NCBI GenBank assembly: GCA_945861415.1
Contig: CAMAUV010000024.1
Coordinates: 1 to 64,000, forward strand
From: Akkermansia muciniphila
GTDB lineage: Bacteria > Verrucomicrobiota > Verrucomicrobiia > Verrucomicrobiales > V1-33
Reading direction: 5' to 3'
DNA length: 64,000 nt
Notes under the pieces: generated by a model
The model's database searches: none
Seen by the model: only the letters and a program-made list of their open reading frames with translations
What the model was told of the DNA's origin: nothing
In this document: piece by piece, positions 18,658-28,941 of the stretch
Layout of the letters: the number at the start of each line of letters is the position of its first letter
Numbering within the stretch: position 1 is the stretch's first letter
Made by a program: the position numbers and the translations under genes

Positions 18658-19422
18658 ATGCTAAATCACACGATCCAGCTCCGTCCCTCCGCCACTACTG
18701 TCGTTCTCACGCTGACCGCCATCTTGACTGCACCGCTCCTGCAGGCGCAGGATCCGGCACCAAAGCGCAGCGCAAAGGCCGAAGGCGGCGAGCCGAAATT
18801 CATGGAGGGTAAGAACGGCAAGGCGATCGAGTTCAGTCCCGATGCGGCCATGATCCGCCTCCCTGCCTACTCTGAGTTGCGTCCGCTTGAAGCGACCACA
18901 GTTTGCGCGTGGGTCAAACCAACCGTGGAAACGAAGGGGAAGCAAACCGTTTTCCGCATCGAGGACGGAGGGGATCGACGCTTCATGGCCATCGGCGGTG
19001 CCAAGGGCATCTGGGGTCTTTGGTTCGGCTTAGGGATCTCTGGAACATACACCGAAATTTCCACTGATTACGATCCCAAGAAACTCATTGATGGCCAGTG
19101 GCATCATGTCGCAGGGACCTTTGACGGAAAGCATATGCGGCTGTATATCGACGGCAAGAAAGTCAGCGAGCTTGCGGCTCCGGGGAAGCTAGCCCCCGGC
19201 AAGCCGACGGTTGGGTCGATCGGTGCCTATAACGGCCGCAATGAGCCATTCAATGGTGGCATAGACGACATGCGTGTTTATACCGGGGCCCTAGCCGACG
19301 GGCAGGTGGCCGAACTTGTGGCCGGCAATAGTGAACCGGTTCCAGAGACGATCGTGGGCCATTGGAAATTGGACGGCAATCTCGACAACGAAGCCGATAA
19401 GAAGGTCTCAACCGCCAAGTGA
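18658..19422 (+). CDS. Small secreted LamG/concanavalin A-like domain protein
   Basis: 254 residues from ATG 18658, which begins a good signal peptide (to LLQAQ, about residue 30). An in-frame ATG at 18595 would prepend 21 polar residues and is less likely. After the signal comes an EGGEPKFMEGKNG segment and one LamG domain: TTVCAWVKP, DGQWHHVAGTFDGKHMRLYIDGK, GGIDDMRVYTGAL, ending VGHWKLDGNLDNE. The whole domain is closely similar to an internal domain of the protein encoded immediately downstream (19478), including the EGGEPKF(M/I)EGK entry and the VGHWKLDG exit. Likely role: carbohydrate or protein binding outside the cell. The two genes lie 55 bases apart on the same strand. Confidence 0.85.
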   Translation: MLNHTIQLRPSATTVVLTLTAILTAPLLQAQDPAPKRSAKAEGGEPKFMEGKNGKAIEFSPDAAMIRLPAYSELRPLEATTVCAWVKPTVETKGKQTVFRIEDGGDRRFMAIGGAKGIWGLWFGLGISGTYTEISTDYDPKKLIDGQWHHVAGTFDGKHMRLYIDGKKVSELAAPGKLAPGKPTVGSIGAYNGRNEPFNGGIDDMRVYTGALADGQVAELVAGNSEPVPETIVGHWKLDGNLDNEADKKVSTAK

Positions 19423-19477
19423 GCCCAACGCCCGGCAGTTAGTCTCTGGAATTCCAAATCTCCTTATTCTTAATCCC

Positions 19478-22400
19478 ATGCAACGTCTTCTCTTCCGCGG
19501 TTCCTCGATCCTTCTCTCGCTCGCAGGGTTCTTCATGTTGCCGGGGCACGCGAAGGAATTACAGCCGATCCCTGACAAGCTCGTCGTGCTCACTTTCGAC
19601 GATGCGAACAAATCGGATCGTAAGTTTGTTGCGGATGTGCTGAAGAGGCATGGGTTCGGCGGGACATTTTATGTCACCGAAGGCCTGGGCTTTTTGAAGA
19701 ATAAGGACCACTACACCACGTGGCAGGAGATCCGCGAACTGCACGATCTGGGTTTTGAGATCGGCAACCACACGCAGTTTCATGAAAATGTCGCCCGGGT
19801 TACGCACGAGCAGTTGACCGCTTCGCTGAAACACATCGACCAGCGGTGCATCGAACATGGCATCCCGCTGCCCACGACGTTTTGCTATCCGGGCTTCCAC
19901 CACAGCCTCGGGGCGGTGCGAACGCTGGAAGGACTGCAATTCCATTTTGCGCGTCGGGGCGTCGGACCGGAATTTTCAGACGGCGGCGAAGGCGGTCGCG
20001 GGCCGGCTTACGACCCGAAAAGCGACCACCCGCTGCTGATTCCGACCACCGGCTATGCCGGACCGAAGTGGGGCTTTGACGATCTGAAATGGGCCGTCGA
20101 TCAGGCGCGTGATGGCAAAATCTGCGTGCTGAATTTTCACGGTGTTCCGGCATTGGATCATCCGTGGGTGAGCACGAATCCGGGGGACTTCGAGAGGTAT
20201 ATGCAGTATCTCAAAGACGAAAAGTGCACGGTGATCGCGACGCGGGATTTGGCAAGGCATGTCGATCCGGCGCTGCGCCCGAAGGACCCTTACGCCCCAA
20301 TCAACCGCCGCCTGGAGGGGCCTCGCGAACTGGTCGCCAAGCCGGTCGCCAACCCGCTCGGCTTGAATCTGGATGAGTATTTTCTGGGATGGCAACTTCC
20401 CGCGGCCGGAGGAAAACAAACGGCGTTCCATATTCTCGTGGCGAGCAATCGCCAGAAGCTCGACGCCAACGTCGGTGATCTGTGGGACAGCGGATGGCGG
20501 CATTCGGCGCAGAATGCGGATGTGCTCTATCGCGGTGCCTCCCTGCCCGCGAGGTCAGAAGTCTGGTGGAAGGTCCGAATCCGCACAGACATCAGCGCCA
20601 CTGGTGCATTCAGCGAAGCATCATCCATCAAAATAGCGGCCCTCCCGAAACCGCCCGCGCCGCCCCAGCCCAGCGCAAGCTCCGAAGGAGGGGAGCCGAA
20701 ATTCATCGAGGGGAAGATCGGCACCGCGGTTGAGTTCGGCGGCGGGGCTCCGACGATCCGCATTTCCGATTATCCCGAGTTGCGACCGACCCTTGGAACC
20801 ACGATCTGCGCCTGGATCAAAACGTCAGTCACGTCAAAACAATGGCAAACTGTATTCCGCAAAGAGGAAGAAATTAACCGCCGCGTGCTGGCGATCGGAG
20901 CTGTCGGCGACGTTTGGGGGTTGTGTTTCGGGCTGGGCGTCGATGGCCGCTACCGTGAACTGGCGGCCGCCTATCCGCCCGACAAACTCGCCGATGGCCA
21001 GTGGCATCATGTGGCGGGAACCTTCGATGGAAAGCTGCTCCGGCTGTATATTGACGGAAAAATGGTCGCCGAACGTGAGGACCCTGGCCAAATCGGCCAC
21101 GGGAGTTCGACGTCCTCTTTCATCGGTTCCTTTGGTGAACGCAAAGAGCCGTTCCACGGAGGCATCGATGACGTGCGCGTCTACGGCCGCGCCTTGACCG
21201 ATGCCCAAGTCGCCGAACTGGCGGCCGGCGGAAAGGAAGCGGCGGCGCACGCGATCGTGGGCCATTGGAAACTCGATGGCCATCTCGACAACGAAGTCAC
21301 GCACGCGCCGGGGCCCTCGCAGAATCGGATCGTCTTTCTGGGCAACACGCTGATGTATGGCATGGATCAGAACGGCTACCTAGAAACCGCCCTGACCGCC
21401 CGCTGGCCGCATCATGACCTCACGTTCCGCAACCTTGGCTGGCCGGCGGATGATGTATTTGGCACGGCCCGCTCCGAGTTCGGCTCAGACCAGAACACTC
21501 GCGGGTGGCAACCGCCCGGCGCAAAGCAGGGGTTCGGTTACACGGTCATGATGCAACAGCTCACCGACGCCCGTCCCACGAGCGTGATCGTTGGCTACGG
21601 CAGTGAAGCGGCGTTTGCCGCGAGTGAGTCTGAGTTCAAACGGTTTCAGGAAGGCTACGAGTATCTGTTGGCCGCTCTGGAAAAGAGCGGTGCCAAAATC
21701 ATTCTGCTGGGGCCGCCGCGGCACGAGGCGCTCAGCCCTCCGATGCCCGATCCCGCAGAACACAATGTCCGCCTCCAGCGCGTCTCCACATGGATCGGTG
21801 AAGTCGCGAAGAAGCGCGGCCACCGCTTCGTCGAACTTTTCGACTCCCTCGTGGCCCGCAACAAGGAAGAGCGCCTCACGGATAATGGCGTTCATCTAAA
21901 CCGGCTCGGTTATCAGCGGATGGCGGAAACGGTGCTCCGTCAGCTCGGCCTCCAGGAGGACGGCGCGAGTGTCGCCTTTGGAAGCGGCGGCAGAGTTCTT
22001 CAATCCAGCGGATCGCGGCTGAGCGAGGTTGAACAGACCAAGCGCGGCTTCCGATTCGACCTCACGACTGACACACTTCCCACCGCCGCCTGGACCGCTC
22101 CGGCGCGCATTGCCGCCACCGGCGACACAATGCTGAAGATCGATGCCGAAATGCGCGCCGAGACCGGCGGAGAGCAGTGGGGCAAGGGCGTGTCCATCAC
22201 CTCCAGCCCGGACATCGACCAGGCCGAGGAATTACGCCAGTTGATCGAGAAGAAAAATAAATTCTACCGCTGGCGGCTGCGCCCAATTAACAAGACCTAC
22301 ATCTTTCTTTTCCGCCGCCACGAAATGGGGCACTTGGCCTATGAATTGGACGACCTCCAGCGGCTGGCTGAGGAGAACGAAGAGGTGATCGCCAAGCTCC

Positions 22401-25294
22401 GGGTCCCCCGGACGCACCGCTACAGCCTTGAGCAGAGCAGAGGCTGGAAGTCGCCGAGGGAATACCCCGACCACGAGGTTCCGAAGAACATTCCCTCGCC
22501 GAATACCGACAATGAATTGAAGGAGTTCACCGTCGCGGATGGTCTCGAAATCAATCTTTTCGCCGAGAATCCGATGATCGCCAACCCGATCAATCTTAAC
22601 TGGGATACTCGCGGGCGGGCCTGGGTTTCGACCTCGACAACCTACCCCCACATCAAACCTGGACACATTCCGAACGATCGCATCGTGATCCTCGAAGATA
22701 CCAATCAGGACGGCCGCGCTGACAAGCACACGGTTTTTGCTGAAGGTCTGCTGGTGCCGCATTCAGTAATGCCGGTGCCGGGCGGAGCGTATGTATGCAG
22801 CACGACAGAGTTTCTGTTCCTGGCCGACGCTGATGGTGACGACGTGTCGGAATCGCGCCGCGTCGTGTATTCCGGCTTTGGCAATGCGGACGTCCACCAC
22901 ATGATCCACGGCCTGCGCTGGGCACCGTGGGGCGACCTTCACTTCACGCAGTCGATCTACATCAATAGCTTTGTGGAAACCCCATGGGGCAACCGGCGCA
23001 TCAACGGCAGCGGCATCTGGCGCTTCCGCCCCGAGACCGGCCAGCTCGATCCCCTCGCGGTCGGCATGGTCAATCCATGGGGTTACGCTCTGAACCCTTG
23101 GGGGCAGGGTTTCGGCACCGACGGCGCAGGTGGCTCCGGGCCGCACTACGTTTTCCCTGGCGCCGCGTTTCCCACCGCCGTTGGAGTTCACCGGGTGCTC
23201 AAAGGGCTGGTCCCCGGCAAGCCCAAGAACACCGGCGCCGAGTTCATCTCTGGTCGGCACATGCCGGAGCGTTTGGTGGGCGGACTTCTCGGCAATGACT
23301 TCCGCGCCAACCGCACCGTGCGCTACGAACTGCAGGAAAGCGGCAGCGGCTATAAAGCAGCCGAAGTGGAGACGATCTTGGAATCGAAACACCGCTCGTT
23401 CAGGCCGGTCGATCTCAAAATGGGACCCGAGGGCGCGCTCTACGTCGTCGATTGGTACAACGCAATTATCGACCACGGTGAAGTCGATTTCCACCACCCA
23501 CAGCGCGACAAGTCGCACGGACGAATCTGGCGTTTGACAGCCAAAGGCCGCCCGCTGGTCGAGCGTCCGAAGATCCACGGGGCTCCAATCCCAGATCTCC
23601 TGAACCTGCTCAAAGCGCCCGAGCAGTATACCCGCACTCAGGCGAACCGCGAACTCGCGACGCGGCCCAGCCAGGAGTTGCCGAAGCAGGTCATGGAGTG
23701 GGTCGCCGCACTCGACACCACCCACCCGGAATACGAACAACACCGCCTTGAAGCGCTCTGGGTGCTTATGGCCCACCGGGTCGAGCCACCAAGGCTTGTT
23801 GAGGACATCCTCCGCTCTCCCGACCACCACGCCCGCGCTGCCGCCGTCCGCGCCGTCTCAAACTGGCGCTCGCAGGCCGGAAATATTGATCAGCTCGCTC
23901 TGCTAACCAGGGCAGTCGAAGACGATCACCCCCAGGTCCGCTTGGAGGCCGTGAATGGTCTGCGAGGCCTCAATAGTCTTGAGGGCGTTAGTGCCGCCCT
24001 GCGGGCCCTCGATCGCGAGAACGACGACGGTTTGAAATTCGCCATCGAACTCACCGTCCGCTCTCTGCGTGACGTTTGGCTGCCCGCGCTAGAAAGCGGC
24101 AAGCCCGTCTTCGACGGCAACGCTGCGCGGCTGGACTACGCGCTGCGCGAAGTCAACGACCCCCGCGCAGTCGGCCGCCTGATCGAGATCGTAAAACGCG
24201 GCGGTCTGGAAGGCGAACAGCTCGCCAACGCCGCCCGCACCGTCGCCACCCTCGGCACTGCCGAAGACCTCGATGCGCTGCTCACGCAGCCGCCGGCGCT
24301 GCTGCCAGCAATCGCCGAAGGCGCGCGCTCCAATCCCGCCAAAGCCAGCAAGACCGAGAAACTGGTCGAATTGTTGAATGGCGACGCAACCCTCGCCTCC
24401 GCCGCCGCGGAACTCTGCGGTCGCTGGGGCGTTGCTGCAGCAGTCGAGCCGCTGGTGAAGCTGGTGCGCGAAAAGGACGTGGCCAGCGCCGCCGTGGCAC
24501 TCGCCAGACTGGGTGCGATCGAGCAACTGAAAGCCATCAACACACCGACCTCGATCGCCGCTTGGGCCGCAGCGCAACCCGCCGAAGCCTTGCCAGCAGC
24601 CATCGCGAAGTTCTCCGAGCCCATCGTCGCCGCCTACCTGCAGCACGCGGAAGGCCCCGCAATCCTCGCCGGCGGATTTGCCAACGTCAAAGTACCCGAA
24701 GCGCTCGCCATCGCCGCGACGCGTCTTGCATACGCTTCCGGCCGCGACGTCGGGCCGCTCGTCGCCGCGCTGAACACCGCCGGGAGCCTGAAGTCGGTTG
24801 GCCTGCAACTCACCCCAGATGACCGCCGCACGCTCCTCGCCGACGCCGCAACCAATGGCGATGCCGCCCGCGGGCGGGATATCTACAACCGCAAGGATCT
24901 GCTCTGCGCGACCTGCCACACGATCGACAACAAGGGAGGCCAGCTCGGCCCCGACCTCTCCACCGTCGGCAGCTATATGACGCCCGAGTCCCTGCTCGAA
25001 TCGCTGATCAACCCCAGCACCGCCATCAAGCAGGGCTATGAAACTGTGATGGTGACCACCAAGGACAACACCGTCGTGACCGGCTTGCTGCAGCGGAAAA
25101 CCAACGACGCCCATTTGGTCCGAGATCCCGCTGGCAAGGTCGTGCCCGTCCAGAACAGCGATATCGCCAAGCTGGATACCAGCCCGGTTTCTCTGATGCC
25201 GCCCGGCCTGACCGCACCCCTTCGCCGCGACGAACTAGTCGATTTGATGCGCTATCTGACTTCGAGAGGTAAGAAAGACCAACAACTAAGGTAG
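19478..25294 (+). CDS. Giant fusion: polysaccharide deacetylase - GH78-N-like - LamG - SGNH - PVC dehydrogenase - HEAT - cytochrome c
   Basis: 1938 residues from ATG 19478, which starts a signal peptide (MQRLLFRGSS... to PGHAK, about 25). (1) NodB-type deacetylase, about 30-265: TFDD (Asp41, Asp42), GNHTQFH (His98, His102) and LNFHG (His221) give the metal and base residues, so it looks active. (2) About 285-385: fibronectin-like domain like the N-terminus of GH78 rhamnosidases (GDLWDSGW, EVWWKVRIRTD) without a GH78 catalytic barrel. (3) LamG, about 395-600. (4) SGNH domain, about 625-830, with LTDNGVHLNRLGY. (5) PVC dehydrogenase propeller, about 1015-1370. (6) HEAT-like region. (7) TIGR02603-type haem domain with CATCH at 1810-1814. 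The frame is uninterrupted for 5.8 kb. Predicted secreted or periplasmic, acting on a glycan. Confidence 0.88.
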   Translation: MQRLLFRGSSILLSLAGFFMLPGHAKELQPIPDKLVVLTFDDANKSDRKFVADVLKRHGFGGTFYVTEGLGFLKNKDHYTTWQEIRELHDLGFEIGNHTQFHENVARVTHEQLTASLKHIDQRCIEHGIPLPTTFCYPGFHHSLGAVRTLEGLQFHFARRGVGPEFSDGGEGGRGPAYDPKSDHPLLIPTTGYAGPKWGFDDLKWAVDQARDGKICVLNFHGVPALDHPWVSTNPGDFERYMQYLKDEKCTVIATRDLARHVDPALRPKDPYAPINRRLEGPRELVAKPVANPLGLNLDEYFLGWQLPAAGGKQTAFHILVASNRQKLDANVGDLWDSGWRHSAQNADVLYRGASLPARSEVWWKVRIRTDISATGAFSEASSIKIAALPKPPAPPQPSASSEGGEPKFIEGKIGTAVEFGGGAPTIRISDYPELRPTLGTTICAWIKTSVTSKQWQTVFRKEEEINRRVLAIGAVGDVWGLCFGLGVDGRYRELAAAYPPDKLADGQWHHVAGTFDGKLLRLYIDGKMVAEREDPGQIGHGSSTSSFIGSFGERKEPFHGGIDDVRVYGRALTDAQVAELAAGGKEAAAHAIVGHWKLDGHLDNEVTHAPGPSQNRIVFLGNTLMYGMDQNGYLETALTARWPHHDLTFRNLGWPADDVFGTARSEFGSDQNTRGWQPPGAKQGFGYTVMMQQLTDARPTSVIVGYGSEAAFAASESEFKRFQEGYEYLLAALEKSGAKIILLGPPRHEALSPPMPDPAEHNVRLQRVSTWIGEVAKKRGHRFVELFDSLVARNKEERLTDNGVHLNRLGYQRMAETVLRQLGLQEDGASVAFGSGGRVLQSSGSRLSEVEQTKRGFRFDLTTDTLPTAAWTAPARIAATGDTMLKIDAEMRAETGGEQWGKGVSITSSPDIDQAEELRQLIEKKNKFYRWRLRPINKTYIFLFRRHEMGHLAYELDDLQRLAEENEEVIAKLRVPRTHRYSLEQSRGWKSPREYPDHEVPKNIPSPNTDNELKEFTVADGLEINLFAENPMIANPINLNWDTRGRAWVSTSTTYPHIKPGHIPNDRIVILEDTNQDGRADKHTVFAEGLLVPHSVMPVPGGAYVCSTTEFLFLADADGDDVSESRRVVYSGFGNADVHHMIHGLRWAPWGDLHFTQSIYINSFVETPWGNRRINGSGIWRFRPETGQLDPLAVGMVNPWGYALNPWGQGFGTDGAGGSGPHYVFPGAAFPTAVGVHRVLKGLVPGKPKNTGAEFISGRHMPERLVGGLLGNDFRANRTVRYELQESGSGYKAAEVETILESKHRSFRPVDLKMGPEGALYVVDWYNAIIDHGEVDFHHPQRDKSHGRIWRLTAKGRPLVERPKIHGAPIPDLLNLLKAPEQYTRTQANRELATRPSQELPKQVMEWVAALDTTHPEYEQHRLEALWVLMAHRVEPPRLVEDILRSPDHHARAAAVRAVSNWRSQAGNIDQLALLTRAVEDDHPQVRLEAVNGLRGLNSLEGVSAALRALDRENDDGLKFAIELTVRSLRDVWLPALESGKPVFDGNAARLDYALREVNDPRAVGRLIEIVKRGGLEGEQLANAARTVATLGTAEDLDALLTQPPALLPAIAEGARSNPAKASKTEKLVELLNGDATLASAAAELCGRWGVAAAVEPLVKLVREKDVASAAVALARLGAIEQLKAINTPTSIAAWAAAQPAEALPAAIAKFSEPIVAAYLQHAEGPAILAGGFANVKVPEALAIAATRLAYASGRDVGPLVAALNTAGSLKSVGLQLTPDDRRTLLADAATNGDAARGRDIYNRKDLLCATCHTIDNKGGQLGPDLSTVGSYMTPESLLESLINPSTAIKQGYETVMVTTKDNTVVTGLLQRKTNDAHLVRDPAGKVVPVQNSDIAKLDTSPVSLMPPGLTAPLRRDELVDLMRYLTSRGKKDQQLR

Positions 25295-25393
25295 CGGACT
25301 TTCGATATTCCAGTTTCTGCAATTTTCGTGCGAACACCTCCATTACTTGGAGTTTGGCTACGGGCGTAAGGGTCAGTTTCCGGCCACTAGTGT

Positions 25394-25409
25394 ATCGTTA
25401 CGCAACGAT
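25394..25409. terminator. Short palindromic stem-loop between convergent genes
   Basis: ATCGTT (25394-25399) and AACGAT (25404-25409) form a perfect six-base stem with loop ACGC, placed in the 117-base gap between the convergent genes ending at 25294 and 25412. It could serve as a bidirectional transcription end, but lacks a T-tract on either side and the stem is short. Confidence 0.2.
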
Positions 25410-25411
25410 CA

Positions 25412-26317
25412 TCACTGCGACTTTGGCGTGGCGTCAGCCGGAAGTTCACCGAGCGCATACTGGATGCCGGCGAGGTAATGTTGGACGACCACCGGTTCCC
25501 AGAACATTTCATAATTGTGGCCAAGCGAGCAGTAAAACGTTTTGCCTTTTCCATAAGTGGATAGCCATGACACGGGATACAAGCCCCTGTCCGGCTTGCC
25601 ATCTTTATTACCATCGTCCTTATCCATATTGGGGCCAGTGGGGTCGAGCGCCAGCAACATTCGGCGTGCATCAGGTTGGGCTGTATCCGGGCGGAACAAA
25701 TAGATTTCGTCCTGAACGGTCAGCCCTTCGCCCTTGAAGGCAACTGTCAGTGGATGCTTCGGCTCTAGGTTTTTCAATCGTACCGTGTCTTTTGAATTCC
25801 ATGGGTGACCGGCAAAGGCCCCGCCCATCATATCGGTGTATTCCTTCCAGTTCTGATACGTGTCCGTGGCCGAGTGCATCCCAACCAAGCCTTTACCACT
25901 TTGAACGAAATCGACGAGGCTCTTCTTGAGGACGTCCTCCCCCGCCGCCGCGCCCTTAAAAATTTCACCGGTGGTGTTGAGCATAATGACGGCCCCAAAT
26001 TTCTTTAGGCTGTCCGGCGCGAACACCTCCGGGTCTTCTGAATGTGTTACATTAAAGAGGCCGGTCTTCGTACCAAGTTGTTTCATGCATTCCAACCCCT
26101 CCGGAATGGAACCGTGACGAAAACCGGCAGTCTTTGTGAAGACCAGCACCTCATGCTTCGACTTAAACGAGGCCGGTGTGCCCTCTGGCAGCGAGGCCTT
26201 GATTTTCTCAACCTTTTCAGGTGTAACGGCAAAGGGATCCGCCCCCGGCTGGCCAATAGAGAGCGAAACGGCAGCGGCGAGGCAGGTGACAGGAAGAGCG
26301 AAGCGGAGTGATTTTAT
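25412..26317 (-). CDS. ThuA-like domain protein, start codon apparently ATA
   Basis: The frame encodes a ThuA-type (trehalose utilisation, class-I-glutamine-amidotransferase-like) domain: VLVFTKTAGFRHGS, GAVIMLNTTGEIF, GKGLVGMHSATDT, GRGLYPVSW-like and GKTFYCSLGHNYEMF blocks. The first GTG (26149) falls just before the first beta strand and would remove a clear upstream signal peptide. Reading back in frame gives KSLRFALPVTCLAAAV... preceded by ATA at 26315-26317, exactly where ATG is expected; no in-frame ATG, GTG or TTG exists before the upstream gene. Either ATA is used (about 301 residues) or the start has been lost by a G to A change and the gene is decaying. It is the last gene of the minus-strand run from 34233. 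Confidence 0.7.
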   Translation of the reverse strand: MKSLRFALPVTCLAAAVSLSIGQPGADPFAVTPEKVEKIKASLPEGTPASFKSKHEVLVFTKTAGFRHGSIPEGLECMKQLGTKTGLFNVTHSEDPEVFAPDSLKKFGAVIMLNTTGEIFKGAAAGEDVLKKSLVDFVQSGKGLVGMHSATDTYQNWKEYTDMMGGAFAGHPWNSKDTVRLKNLEPKHPLTVAFKGEGLTVQDEIYLFRPDTAQPDARRMLLALDPTGPNMDKDDGNKDGKPDRGLYPVSWLSTYGKGKTFYCSLGHNYEMFWEPVVVQHYLAGIQYALGELPADATPKSQ

Positions 26318-26366
26318 TAATTCAGTTTTGGGGGTATGTGGAAGCGGTGAGTGAAGAACGAGGGAT

Positions 26367-28928
26367 TCATTTTGTCGAAAGCTCCGGCTGGGTCCACGGC
26401 GTTTTACGATCTTTGAATCTCTCCCGCGCGGAAGCTACTTCGGAGGGCTGGACCGCAGAGCCCGTGTTACCCCACTCGCGTCTCACGTAGGTCAAGACGG
26501 AGGCTACCCACTCGTCAGTGTTCGCGGTTCCCAACGGTGCCATCATGGCATCATATTTCTTACCGTCGAGGTCTCCAATTAGTCCATGCAGCATGATCTG
26601 GATCGACGCCTCGCGGTTCTGCTGGAGTCGTGGTGAGCCAGGAAGCGGGGCACCAAGAATTGCTGCGCCAGCTGCTGGGGCTTTCGTCCCCTCGCCATCG
26701 GGACCATGACAAGCGGTGCAGAGTTCGTTATAGATAACTTTACCTTTATCGAAGAGCACCCGATCTCCCTTGCTCAGACCCTGCTGCTCTTGGACTGCTG
26801 CCGACTCGTAAGTCGGAAGTCCCGGCCACGTGAACAGGTGCGAGATTTGGTTAAACTGCTCGCGGATTTCCGGCTCGGGGCGTTGATCGAGTGCGCTGAG
26901 ACCCTCGGGCATTGTCTTAAGAATGATGAGCTTGTTTTCGTTGGCGGACACTGCGCTGTGAATTACCTGCAGCATCGGGATGGCGGCCCCGGGTTTCGTG
27001 GCTGCCACGATCGAAAAGAGGCGGGAAAGTGCCTCCACGCTGCCGCTGGAAACTACGCCGCTGATGCTGAACCGCCGCCAGCGATCCAGCCAAGCGCTCT
27101 CGTTGGCACTAAGTGGTTCTTTTTGGAATACCGGGTGACCATGGACGGTGACAAGGATTTCCACAAGACGGCTGGGAGGCGTCACGGTCTGCACGGCATG
27201 GAAAATCGTCTCATGCGTCGGATGTTTCGCAATACACTTCGCGATGAGATTACCGGCGGGCTCCGTTTCCATTTTCCCGACTGCCAGCACGATATGCGCA
27301 ATCACCTGCGGGCTAGGGTCGCCGAGCATGGCGTCCATTCGGCTGTATACCTCCGCCGCGTTTTGGTCGCCGGAGATGAACGACTCCATGGTGCGAATCG
27401 CAGCCGAGCGGATCCGCTGTTCAGCGTCTTTAGTGAGCGCAAGGCAAGTCTTTAAATCGAGCTTCCCAAGTCCATCAAGGGTCCAGAGGGCGTGCAGTCG
27501 GGCGAGAGGAGTTTCGTGCTTCAACGCCATCTCCCTCAGAGCGGGGGCGACCGATTGTTCGCCACGCGTGACGAGAATGCTCTGTGCAGTATCGCGCCAC
27601 CAGCCGTTGGGGTGCGCGAGGTTCTTCACGAGTTCGGATGGCGGGGCGGCGAGAAGATTCGGCTTAGGGCCGGGCTTCACGCCCTCACGCACAACGCGGT
27701 ATATGCGCCCGCGACCGATGTTCTTGTCATATCCGGCCTTAAGGATTTGTTCCCGCAAGTAGGGGGTGAGGAAATTGAGTTCCTGGATGACGCCGCGATA
27801 CATATCCAGAAAGTAGAGGCAACCGTCAGGACCGGTGTAGCAATTCACGGGTCGAAAGTTGCCGTCAGTCGAACTGACAAACTCGCCAATATCGTTTTCG
27901 TGCGGGTTGGTTAATTCGACGTGACCAGAGTCAGGATAATTGACCTTTGAGCGACGCACAAGACGGCCGACGGGTTCGCAGACGAAATAGTCGCCGTTGA
28001 TACCGTCGCCCAGCCGGTCTCCACGAAAGAAAGCCTGCCCGCAGGCCGACGTGTAGCTAGTCAGTGTGCCCTTGTCTTTACGGACCCCGTCCGGACCGCT
28101 TTGGAGATCCGGTGTCACCATGGCAGGCCAAACGCTGTGATAGGCGTCCATGGGACGTACCGGGTCTGCCACACTACGGCCAGAACCCTTATTCCAATCG
28201 GCTCCGAGGTATCTCGGTGCCACGAACACCCCTTTCGCCGGGTTGCTGTTGCCGGAGAAAATGAGGCGCCCCTCGTCATTCTGAGCAAGGCCCCATTGGC
28301 CGATGGCTGGCCCGCGCTCTTGCCGAACCTTCTTGCCTATTACTTGGTAGCGCCGCCCATGTTGGGAGACGTGAATCCAGTTGTCGATTCCCCACAGCGG
28401 GCTGTTGGCCTTGTGCTACACGTTGCTGTCACGACGCGAAAACTGATCGGCGACGCGCTCTTTGGTGTCGGCCTTCCCGTCGCCGTCGGAGTCCCTACAA
28501 TACCACAGATCCGGCGGCTCTCCTACCAGCAGTCCACCATCAATGGCCAAGACTGCGCGAGGCTCGACCAACCTCTCGAGATACAGAGATTTCTTATCCA
28601 TTTTGCCATCCCAGTCGGTATCCTCAAGCAGTGAAATCCTGCCAACCGGCTCCTTCGCGCCCGTCCCGTTGATGTCCTGCATGTAGCCGCACATCTCCGC
28701 GACGAATAGGCGCCCATTGCCGTCCCAAGAGAGGGCTACCGGTTCACGAATCATCGGTTCTGACGCAACCAGTTCAATCCGAAAGCTAGGGGCAACTTTA
28801 AACCGCTCCATCGATGCTCCCGGAGACAGCGGCTGCAAGTTCGGATTTTTCTCTATGGTCCAATCAGTCGGAACGGCGAGGGCCGCGGAGCCGGCAGCAA
28901 GAAACAGCAAATGAAGAAATCGAATCAT
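26367..28928 (-). pseudogene. PVC-type haem-binding dehydrogenase split by an in-frame amber codon
   Basis: One frame of 854 codons from ATG 28928 to TGA, interrupted by TAG at codon 171 (28416-28418). The N-terminal part has a signal peptide and the start of the propeller (FRIELVASEPMIREPVAL, ISLLEDTDWDGKMD). After the TAG the same frame continues with HKANSPLWGIDNW, matching the paralogue next door, where the residue at this place is Glu (NIEHQNSGMLW), so GAG to TAG is the likely change. The C-terminal part holds the GQAFFRGDR segment, HEAT-like repeats and a cytochrome c motif CTACH at 737-741. Translation restarting at 28229 would give a headless protein without signal. The upstream gene ends 13 bases before this ATG. 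A sequencing error cannot be excluded. Confidence 0.82.
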
Positions 28929-28941
28929 TCGCCAACACGGC

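Noticed and set aside
24076-24822. 248-codon Arg-rich plus-strand ORF inside the giant gene
   Set aside because: It is a frame shadow of the HEAT region of the 19478 gene; extreme arginine bias and no domain similarity.
1-25294. Classical Sus-type polysaccharide utilisation locus
   Set aside because: No SusC/SusD pair, transporter, sulfatase or glycoside hydrolase catalytic domain was recognised; only esterase, deacetylase and redox modules suggest glycan processing.
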